DNA of 5,797 nucleotides. It comes from Treponema sp. Lineage in GTDB: Bacteria > Spirochaetota > Spirochaetia > Treponematales > Breznakiellaceae. How positions within the stretch are numbered: position 1 is the stretch's first letter; each line of letters starts with the position of its first letter. A program made the translations under genes and the position numbers. The stretch covers positions 1 to 5,797 of the forward strand of contig JAIRRF010000126.1 in assembly GCA_031256115.1 (NCBI GenBank), written 5' to 3'. Positions 1-5,212 of this stretch are shown here, in pieces. Under the pieces are notes generated by a model. That model was not told where the DNA came from, did not search any database, and worked only from the letters and a program-made list of their open reading frames with translations.

Positions 1-14
1 CCTGAATCCGTATA
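1..14 (+). repeat. Left terminal inverted repeat of the IS
   Basis: CCTGAATCCGTATA is the exact reverse complement of 1638-1651. Identity stops at base 15 (A here, where a G would be needed to pair with the C at 1637). This end lies downstream of the transposase gene. Confidence 0.92.
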
Positions 15-128
15 AAAATTGAGCAAAAATCATCATTGAAACATTTGCTAAGAAAACAAGCTGAAATAATTGTAAAAGCAAACAAAATGTCCAGATTTGA
101 GCATCTATATACATTTACCCATTTATCT

Positions 129-169
129 TATTTTTAGAACAGACTTATTTTACTGCGCTATTTTTAGAA
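129..169 (+). repeat. Subterminal 11-bp direct repeat in the IS left margin
   Basis: TATTTTTAGAA occurs at 129-139 and again at 159-169, exactly 30 bp apart, in the non-coding margin between the transposase stop and the left terminal repeat. Subterminal repeats in such elements can be transposase contacts. The tract is AT-rich, so chance is also possible. The rest of positions 15-192 shows no convincing gene. Confidence 0.4.
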
Positions 170-178
170 AACTTTATG

Positions 179-194
179 AGTATTCTGGAATACT
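179..194 (-). terminator. Palindrome at the transposase stop, possible weak terminator
   Basis: AGTATTCTGGAATACT has 7-bp arms around a 2-base centre and overlaps the TAG stop (193-195) of the transposase. Read in the transposase direction it is followed within about 10 bases by a short T-rich run. The stem is AT-rich and the loop too tight for a strong terminator, so it may simply be a palindrome. Confidence 0.25.
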
Positions 195-1500
195 ACGGGC
201 TATCCAACACCGCATCCAACCGTAAAAATACTGGCAGCATCGGTTCTTTTTCGTTTATTTTAAATATCAGATTCCTGCCGTGTTTTATCAGTTTTCCCGC
301 AATGCATATCAAGTCACGGATTACTTTTACCAACCGCTTGCGTTTTAACATCTTCCGGCTTTCGGGCTCTATGGATTTTTGTCCGAGCAGCCTCAGCGTG
401 TTATATGCATTCATCGCCACCGTAAACAATATCCTGTTTACCGCAAACTTTCCGGAAGGCAGGCGCTCTATCCCCATGTCATGCTTCAATTCACTATGAA
501 ACTGTTCGGATGTGGCATGGCCGTGATATAGCTCTATCACCTTTTCTGCTTCACAAATCAGATTCGTCCACCAGCTCTGTACTTCTATTTCGGGGATTAA
601 AAACCGGTTCCCGTCCCTGTCGGTCTTCCGTTCGGTAACTTCGAATACACACATTATATCTTCCAGGATTTCATCTTTCCTCTGCGGGTGCATTTGTACT
701 GCCCCGACCCAGACTTTTTTCCCTTTTCTTGGTTCGGCCAGTTCCCCGTACCGTTTTGCTATTGTAAGCCATTCCTCATCGTTTTCCCTGCGTTTGTTCC
801 GTTTTATGATGCAATAATGCCCTTCCCTGGCTGTTACCGCTTCCAGCGTATCAAAGGAATCGTTCCCGCCGTCCATCCGGAATAGTATCCGACCGCTTTT
901 TTTTATGCTTCCAAGACGCGGAATTATTCCTTTAATAAATTCCACCGTCCCCTTCTGGCAATGTTGGCTGCCGGGCCGCAGTTCGCTGTCAAGCATATAC
1001 CCTTCTTTCCCTGCATACGCCACTATCGGATGATACCCATCGAAACCCTGATAGGTCCGGCTCACTCCTTCCTTATTGCTTTTCGAGTTGTCCATTGTGG
1101 TCGTGTCGATGTCCACAGGCAAATAATGCTTCCCTTTTATCCATAGCCCGTGCATGGGCGCCTTCCGCAGTATCTTTACCGTGCTTTCCCTTAACTGGCC
1201 GATAATCGTGTCGGCTTCCGGAGCCATCCGTTCCAGGTAAAGCCGTACTGTTTCTTTCGCATACACATGCGCCAGCCCCAGTGCTTCCTTGAAAAACAGG
1301 CTTCCTCGTTTTTCCCCCATGCTTTCAAAATCACTTCTCCCTTCCACCATTAGTCCGAAGAGGCTGGTAATTATGGTTCCGGCATTTGTTACTATCAAAC
1401 TCTTTATGTCTTTAAGTCCGGATTTTACCGCTACTTTTCCGGCAAGAATTAATCCGCCTTTACTTTCGATGCTTTCTGTGGTAGTCTGTATCTTGATCAT
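193..1500 (-). CDS. IS1380-family DDE transposase
   Basis: This 435-residue protein is the transposase that would cut and join the ends of the surrounding IS. It has an RNase H-like DDE core. The first aspartate is D130 or D132 in the VDIDTTT segment, the second is D210 in FRMDGGND, and the glutamate is E337 in the segment QFHSELKHD. That last segment, together with the preceding YHGHATSE and the following MNAYNTLRLLGQ, is characteristic of IS1380 transposases. Length fits the family. The ATG start is supported by AAAGGA on the minus strand seven bases upstream (1508-1513). The stop is TAG, overlapping a small palindrome. The frame is intact. An A8 run (complement of 897-904) falls at codons for IKK around residue 200 and could allow polymerase slippage, though the uninterrupted frame covers the whole protein. 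The surrounding terminal repeats confirm the assignment. Confidence 0.93.
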   Translation of the reverse strand: MIKIQTTTESIESKGGLILAGKVAVKSGLKDIKSLIVTNAGTIITSLFGLMVEGRSDFESMGEKRGSLFFKEALGLAHVYAKETVRLYLERMAPEADTIIGQLRESTVKILRKAPMHGLWIKGKHYLPVDIDTTTMDNSKSNKEGVSRTYQGFDGYHPIVAYAGKEGYMLDSELRPGSQHCQKGTVEFIKGIIPRLGSIKKSGRILFRMDGGNDSFDTLEAVTAREGHYCIIKRNKRRENDEEWLTIAKRYGELAEPRKGKKVWVGAVQMHPQRKDEILEDIMCVFEVTERKTDRDGNRFLIPEIEVQSWWTNLICEAEKVIELYHGHATSEQFHSELKHDMGIERLPSGKFAVNRILFTVAMNAYNTLRLLGQKSIEPESRKMLKRKRLVKVIRDLICIAGKLIKHGRNLIFKINEKEPMLPVFLRLDAVLDSP

Positions 1501-1574
1501 GCTTTTTTCCTTTGTTAGTTTTTTTTCGTCAATTAAACTATAACATTAAAAGAGAAAAGCGTGATCTTTTTTTT

Positions 1575-1597
1575 CACCTGTTGGGTGTTTTTATTTA
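1575..1597 (+). terminator. Weak intrinsic terminator-like hairpin inside the IS right margin
   Basis: CACC (1575-1578) pairs with GGTG (1584-1587) around a 5-base loop, followed on the plus strand by TTTTTATTTATT. The orientation would stop plus-strand transcripts leaving the IS antisense to the transposase before they reach the GNAT gene. The stem is only 4-5 bp, so the call is tentative. Confidence 0.28.
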
Positions 1598-1637
1598 TTG
1601 TCTATTTCCTTGCGCTATAAGGAATTATGGCGTGTCC

Positions 1638-1651
1638 TATACGGATTCAGG
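1638..1651 (-). repeat. Right terminal inverted repeat of the IS
   Basis: TATACGGATTCAGG mirrors the left end without a mismatch. This end lies upstream of the transposase start and is the end that faces the GNAT gene. Confidence 0.92.
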
Positions 1652-1675
1652 TAATAATAAATTATAGTTTATAAT
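1646..1675 (+). promoter_or_regulatory. Possible hybrid promoter at the IS/GNAT junction
   Basis: A perfect -10 hexamer TATAAT sits at 1670-1675, 20 bases before the GNAT start. At 18-bp spacing the -35 position falls on TTCAGG (1646-1651), the last six bases of the IS terminal repeat, which matches the TTGACA consensus at only three positions. The -10 is convincing in isolation. Whether the IS replaced or donated the -35 is inference. Confidence 0.35.
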
Positions 1676-1695
1676 GATAATCGGGGGATTTAACA

Positions 1696-2184
1696 ATGAT
1701 TAGACGTGCTGAAATTAACGATTTGGAAAAAATGGCTGAAATAAATACTAATGCCTGGAGAATAAACTATAAAGGAATCATAGATGACAATTTTCTTGAA
1801 ACAAGAACGATCGAAAGCTTCATTGAAAAACGAAAACAAAGTAACTAGCTTGAAGATGAAAGTATTGACACATTTGTGTATGAAGAAAATAATATAGTTA
1901 AGGGATTTGCTATAGGAAATCGGAGAAATGAAAATTATGATTGTGAACTTTATGCATTGTATGTTGAACCCGAATATCAAAATCAGGGCATAGGAACAAA
2001 ACTGTTAGAATATATGAAAACACATTATAGAAGTAGTGGATATAAAAACATGATAATCTGGACAATCAAAGGTTTACAAAATAATTCATTTTACAAAGCC
2101 AAGGGAGGGAAAATACAGGGAGAAAAGGAATATGATTATGGAAATAAAAAATATCCTGGAATAGGATTTGTTTACAAATTATAA
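1696..2184 (+). pseudogene. GNAT-family N-acetyltransferase, broken by an in-frame amber codon
   Basis: Read through its internal stop, this frame encodes 162 residues, a normal size for a GNAT enzyme that moves an acetyl group from acetyl-CoA to an amine. It starts MIRRAEINDLEKMAEI with a well-placed GGGGGA upstream (1683-1688). The usual N-terminal alpha1 region (NTNAWRINYKGI) is followed by TAG at codon 51 (1846-1848). The same frame then continues into the core. The acetyl-CoA loop QNQGIG (Q95, G98, G100) follows the LYALYVEPEY beta4 strand, and NSFYKAKGGK marks the C-terminal half. TAG is one G-to-A change from TGG, and Trp would fit that position. The 51-162 part alone lacks a Shine-Dalgarno before its first possible start (GTG 1876) and would lack alpha1, so it is unlikely to work. 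The gene is much more AT-rich than its neighbours, suggesting transfer. The substrate cannot be told. Confidence 0.82.
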
Positions 2185-2194
2185 AGATAAATAA

Positions 2195-3448
2195 TCAAAG
2201 GGAATCTTTTACTGTTTCTTCGCTCTTCTTGATGGTTGCCGCATAGGCACTGTTTAATAGTCCCAAAAAAGCTGAGATGGAAAAAAGCACCTCAATGCCT
2301 GTTTGTTTCCAAATCCATCCGCCCAGGAGGGCAATAAAAATGCTGAAGAAGTGGTTTACGGAAATACCAGTGGACAGGGTGGCGGTTATCTCCTCCTGGC
2401 TTGAGGATATCCGCTGGACATATACATTGCTGGCCATGCTTGCCATGGAAATGATCGAATCCAGCACAAAGTTACAGCAGACCACAAGGAAGGCAATACC
2501 GGAAGGAAAAAGCCTGTGGGAAAATCCATAGAGAAGGCAAACCAGAACAAGAATAATGGTATCGCTTACCATTACAATTTTATATCCCAGTTTGTCTATA
2601 ATCTTCCCCATCAGGGGACCGCAGAAAATGCCAAAACCGGCGCAAATTGCATAAAGCAGGGACATGATCGCGGGATCGGCATTATAATAGAGAATCAATA
2701 CATAGGGCGCAAAGGTAAGAAATATCTGTTTCCGGGCGCCGTAAAAGACTTCCAGCATATAATACTTATGAAACTTTTTTGCAAAATATAAACGCCGCCG
2801 CTTTGATTTTAGGGTGGTCTCCTGCAAAGCCAGAACAATCAGCAAAGATGTGATCATAAGAGCGGCGGATATACCACATACAATCCTGTATCCCATTAGA
2901 TCCGTCCGGGAAAAACCTGACCGTGCAAGAACAAAAAAGATCCCCATCACAATGATAAATCCAATAATATGGCCCAAATGAATAATGGAATTGGAAATCC
3001 CCAGGGATGCCCCGGCTTTTTCCCGTTTTGCCAGATCCATGGAAATGGCGGCACGCACAGGCATCTTGATATGTTCCCCGGCGCTGAAAATTACCATAAA
3101 TAAAACCACAAAAACTTTGATCATGGAAAACAGGCCGCAGCTTGTCAGAAGGATCCCAATGACCCCCCCGGCCATGAAGGCAACACCGACCTTGAAAATC
3201 CTGCTGTCCGTAAACCGGTACATCAGGGCCAGGATAAATACAACCAGAAGCCCCGGAATTTCCCGGAAGAATTCCACTATTCCCCGTTCAAAAGGGCTGA
3301 TATGAATAATCTCCGCCAGATAATTGTCCTGGATACCCCGGTATAAACCGACGGCTACACCTGAAAGAGCCATGACACATAGAAACCGGCCTATTCCGGC
3401 ATCGGAACGGTAGACATCTTTGAAGAGAGCCGGACGACGTATTTTCAT
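2195..3448 (-). CDS. Major facilitator superfamily (MFS) transporter
   Basis: This 417-residue integral membrane protein is predicted to move a small solute across the cytoplasmic membrane by proton coupling, as MFS permeases do. About 12 hydrophobic segments are visible, in two halves split by a basic cytoplasmic loop (KSKRRRLYFAKKFHK, about 214-228). The second-half signature GPLMGKIIDKLGYK (277-290) matches MFS motif A between helices 8 and 9. The equivalent in the first half (about 75-88, YRFTDSRIFKVG) is degenerate. FYGARKQIFLTFAPYVLI (235-252) opens the second half. Length is typical. The ATG is preceded by AGGAAG (3453-3458), which lies inside one arm of a 15-bp inverted repeat. The gene follows the EamA exporter in the same direction after 146 bp and ends 10 bp from the oppositely oriented GNAT gene with no clear terminator. 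The substrate is unknown; a drug or metabolite exporter is possible. Confidence 0.85.
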   Translation of the reverse strand: MKIRRPALFKDVYRSDAGIGRFLCVMALSGVAVGLYRGIQDNYLAEIIHISPFERGIVEFFREIPGLLVVFILALMYRFTDSRIFKVGVAFMAGGVIGILLTSCGLFSMIKVFVVLFMVIFSAGEHIKMPVRAAISMDLAKREKAGASLGISNSIIHLGHIIGFIIVMGIFFVLARSGFSRTDLMGYRIVCGISAALMITSLLIVLALQETTLKSKRRRLYFAKKFHKYYMLEVFYGARKQIFLTFAPYVLILYYNADPAIMSLLYAICAGFGIFCGPLMGKIIDKLGYKIVMVSDTIILVLVCLLYGFSHRLFPSGIAFLVVCCNFVLDSIISMASMASNVYVQRISSSQEEITATLSTGISVNHFFSIFIALLGGWIWKQTGIEVLFSISAFLGLLNSAYAATIKKSEETVKDSL

Positions 3449-3454
3449 TCCGCT

Positions 3455-3556
3455 TCCTGGTTTGATACCCTCTGCCTGCTACGCACCTGCTTGCAGGCGA
3501 GCTTCAGGGCGGTTCGAACTTACTAAATATATGGTTATATTGGTATCAAACCAGGA
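3455..3556 (-). promoter_or_regulatory. 15-bp inverted repeat burying the MFS Shine-Dalgarno
   Basis: TCCTGGTTTGATACC (3455-3469) and GGTATCAAACCAGGA (3542-3556) are perfect reverse complements separated by 72 bp. In a minus-strand transcript the 3' arm ends in AGGA, the first part of the AGGAAG ribosome-binding site of the MFS gene, so the stem would block translation initiation. The loop holds two mutually exclusive small stems using GCAGGC (3493-3498), which can pair with GCCTGC (3474-3479) or, as GCAGG, with CCTGC (3486-3490). The repeat is seen directly. A role in control is inference, and the alternative is a transposable palindromic repeat. Confidence 0.5.
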
Positions 3557-3603
3557 TACAATCCATACCTATCGGAACCAACATACACCGCCCTTCAGGG
3601 CGG
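3502..3603. repeat. 11-bp direct repeat in a repeat-rich spacer, possible small mobile repeat
   Basis: CTTCAGGGCGG occurs at 3502-3512 and 3593-3603. The second copy is part of a perfect hairpin; the first sits next to the GCCTGC/GCAGGC stem. Together with the 15-bp inverted repeat, this gives the 146-bp spacer (3449-3594) the look of a compact REP- or PATE-like element. Terminal GC-rich hairpins of this kind are known from IS200/IS605-derived elements, but no transposase or guide-RNA gene is visible here. Confidence 0.4.
3588..3603 (-). repeat. GC-rich hairpin with the EamA stop codon in its loop
   Basis: CCGCCC (3588-3593) and GGGCGG (3598-3603) form a perfect 6-bp stem around a 4-base loop. 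On the minus strand the loop is TGAA and its TGA (3597-3595) is the stop codon of the EamA gene. No T run follows on the minus strand, so it is not a standard intrinsic terminator; it could protect the mRNA 3' end or mark a repeat boundary. Confidence 0.6.
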
Positions 3604-4617
3604 GGTTGTTGATTGTTTCCCAATTACATCCCATTGGGTAATAAACATGGCCAGGAGCATAAAACCAAAGCCAAGCAGAGTATAGGTTCCCGGCCTTTCA
3701 TTTCGGAGCAATATGCCCCCCAGGGCGGCAAAGCTCCCCTCCAAACAAAGGATAATTGTAGCATGGGCCGGTGGGGCGTTTTTTTGGGCAACCACCTGCA
3801 AGGTATAGGCAATGCCCACCGAAGCAAGACCCCCGTACAGGATGGGAACCGCCGCTCCAAAAACGGGATGCGAAAAAGCGCCTTCTGTTATAAGAGCCAG
3901 GATCTTTATCAGAGGCGTCCATTGCTGCATGGAAAAATCCGGCGCAATAAGTTCTGCCCAGACACCCACAAGGGGTTCTGCAGTAAAAGCAGCAATAATT
4001 GAAAACAATCCGCACCAGGCAAACTGGCCTGCCGAAAGTACAATAGGATCAATCCTTTGAACTAAATAATCGATCATTAAAATGTGGACAGCCCAAAAAG
4101 AGGCGCTTATTAAAATGATTAAGTCGCCGGGATTAATAGAGGTAAAATTCTCCGTGGCAAAAATAAAGTATAATCCAATAAAAGCAAAGACCATCCCTAT
4201 CCAGGTAGGAAGGCCTGTCTTCTTGCCGATAACAATCCCGAAGACCGGCGTAAGGACCACATAAAAACCGGTAATAAATCCGGCATTCCCCACAGATGTA
4301 AAGATCATCCCAATCTGTTGGAACATGACGGCAATAAAAAGTACAGTCCCCGCCAGCAAGGTAAAGCGCAGTTGTTTAAGAAAGCCTGTATTTGGAGGAG
4401 TAGAAAGATAAGCCTTTTTTTTTAACAGTAAAACAAGTGGAACCAGGGAAAGGCTTCCCAAAGGAAAGCGCAGTGCATTAAAGGTAAAGGGGCCCACATA
4501 ATCCATACCGGAAGATTGGGCAACAAAACCAAAGCCCCATAATCCAGCCGTAATCAAAAGAAGCATATCCGCCCTAAGGGCCGCCTTAAGAGCTTTTTTG
4601 TTCATGTGATAATACAT
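3595..4617 (-). CDS. EamA-type (DMT superfamily) transporter
   Basis: This 340-residue membrane protein belongs to the drug/metabolite transporter superfamily, inner-membrane carriers that often export amino acids or metabolites. Two EamA repeats are visible, at about 18-153 (opening MLLLITAGLWGFGFVAQSSG) and about 164-328 (opening GDLIILISASFWAVHILMID). Around ten hydrophobic segments are present, and the conserved late-helix glutamate occurs in CLEGSFAALGG (E293). It is longer than the usual roughly 300 residues, mainly because of an extra 35-40 residues at about 216-255 between helices of the second repeat. The start is uncertain. The first ATG (4617) has no Shine-Dalgarno; Met5 (4605) could serve a nearly leaderless mRNA; Met18 has AGGG upstream but loses the basic N-terminus. 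An A9 run encodes K66-K68. The stop lies in a hairpin loop. The gene is divergent from the exonuclease. Confidence 0.87.
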   Translation of the reverse strand: MYYHMNKKALKAALRADMLLLITAGLWGFGFVAQSSGMDYVGPFTFNALRFPLGSLSLVPLVLLLKKKAYLSTPPNTGFLKQLRFTLLAGTVLFIAVMFQQIGMIFTSVGNAGFITGFYVVLTPVFGIVIGKKTGLPTWIGMVFAFIGLYFIFATENFTSINPGDLIILISASFWAVHILMIDYLVQRIDPIVLSAGQFAWCGLFSIIAAFTAEPLVGVWAELIAPDFSMQQWTPLIKILALITEGAFSHPVFGAAVPILYGGLASVGIAYTLQVVAQKNAPPAHATIILCLEGSFAALGGILLRNERPGTYTLLGFGFMLLAMFITQWDVIGKQSTTPP

Positions 4618-4656
4618 TGTAGCGGAACAGGCGGGCCTGATCTATTATTGCATAAT
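4616..4656. promoter_or_regulatory. Compact divergent promoter region with two palindromes
   Basis: Only 37 bp separate the EamA and exonuclease starts. CAGGC-GG-GCCTG (4628-4639) and ATTAT-TGC-ATAAT (4644-4656) are palindromic. TATTAT (4643-4648) is a possible plus-strand -10 whose start site would fall at about the exonuclease ATG. TACAAT on the minus strand (4621-4616) is a possible -10 whose start site would fall just before EamA Met5. The -35 regions are poor. Neither gene has a clear Shine-Dalgarno, which fits leaderless mRNAs, but this is inference. Confidence 0.28.
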
Positions 4657-5209
4657 GGATTTTATTGCCCTTGATTTTGAAACCGCATGTTATAAACAGG
4701 AAAGCGCCTGTTCAGTGGGCCTCTTAAAATATCTGGACGGAAAAGAAGCAGATTCTTTTTATTCGTTAATCAGACCGCCCAGATTATACATACGGCCCGA
4801 CTTTACGGAGATCCACGGCCTTACCGTAAATGATGTCAGGGATGCGCCTAACTTTGCACAGCTTTGGGAGGATATCTATGCATTCATCGGGTGCTTGCCT
4901 CTGGCAGCCCATAACGCCATGTTTGATATGGGTGTTCTTAAGGCTGTTCTGGACAAGTATGCCATACCTGTTCCGCCAATCCATTATTTTTGTACACTTG
5001 CCCTGGCCCGTAAAACCTGGCCCCGGCTAAAATCCCATGCATTAACCGCATTGGCAAAACATTTTGGCATCGTTTATAAAGCCCATAATGCCCTGGATGA
5101 TGCCAGGACTTGCGGAAAACTGGTTCTTATGTCGGCGCAGCAATGTGTTGACGGAAACAACCTTAAAAAACTGCTTAAAAAAACTGGAATCCGAATGAAA
5201 AGCCTGTAA
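4655..5209 (+). CDS. DEDDh 3'-5' exonuclease, DNA polymerase III epsilon-like
   Basis: This 184-residue protein is a stand-alone exonuclease of the DnaQ/RNase T superfamily, which removes nucleotides from 3' ends using two metal ions. All five catalytic residues are visible: D7 and E9 in ALDFETA (ExoI), D91 in AAHNAMFDMGVL (ExoII), and H144 and D149 in HNALDDARTCGKL (ExoIII). The IHGLTVNDVRDAP segment (53-65) is typical of the epsilon-like subgroup. The protein ends soon after the nuclease domain, with a lysine-rich tail (LKKLLKKTG) and no polymerase, BRCT or GIY-YIG domain. It therefore resembles a small repair or proofreading-type nuclease rather than a replicative subunit with its polymerase-binding tail. 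The start is fixed by the conserved MDFIALDFE opening, although no Shine-Dalgarno precedes it. The substrate (DNA or RNA) is not decided by the sequence. The gene converges on the dehydrogenase. Confidence 0.9.
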   Translation: MDFIALDFETACYKQESACSVGLLKYLDGKEADSFYSLIRPPRLYIRPDFTEIHGLTVNDVRDAPNFAQLWEDIYAFIGCLPLAAHNAMFDMGVLKAVLDKYAIPVPPIHYFCTLALARKTWPRLKSHALTALAKHFGIVYKAHNALDDARTCGKLVLMSAQQCVDGNNLKKLLKKTGIRMKSL

Positions 5210-5212
5210 TCA

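Larger units (their letters stand above)
1..1651 (-). mobile_element. Complete IS1380-family insertion sequence
   Basis: The element is bounded by perfect 14-bp terminal inverted repeats (1-14 and 1638-1651). It contains a single transposase gene on the minus strand, flanked inside by AT-rich non-coding margins of about 180 bp (left) and 137 bp (right). The 1651-bp length, the single long open frame and the transposase type all fit the IS1380 family, whose members are commonly around 1.6-1.7 kb. The transposase frame is uninterrupted and its catalytic residues are present, so the copy may be active. Members usually duplicate a target of 4-5 bp. The right flank begins TAATA, but the left flank lies outside the window, so the duplication cannot be checked. 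That the window begins on the first IS base suggests an assembly break at a repeated element. Confidence 0.9.

Noticed and set aside
87..137. Small 16-codon plus-strand frame in the IS left margin
   Set aside because: It has no Shine-Dalgarno, the composition of AT-rich spacer and no recognisable product.
1846..1848. TAG read as pyrrolysine or a programmed readthrough codon
   Set aside because: GNAT enzymes are not known to need pyrrolysine, no readthrough context or suppressor is visible, and a simple TGG to TAG mutation explains it.
3508..3521. GGCGGTTCGAACT resembles a tRNA T arm
   Set aside because: No acceptor stem, D arm or anticodon arm can be formed around it on either strand; it is part of the repeat-rich spacer.
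3449..3610. CRISPR array or TnpB guide-RNA locus
   Set aside because: There are no regularly spaced repeats with unique spacers, and no nuclease or TnpB gene in the window.
3624..4060. Several open frames antisense to or out of frame with the EamA gene
   Set aside because: They overlap a well-supported membrane protein, have no starts with ribosome-binding sites and show no recognisable domains.
2195..4617. Fused or paired two-component exporter system
   Set aside because: MFS and EamA proteins each work alone in known cases. Shared direction across a 146-bp repeat-rich gap is weak evidence for a joint system.
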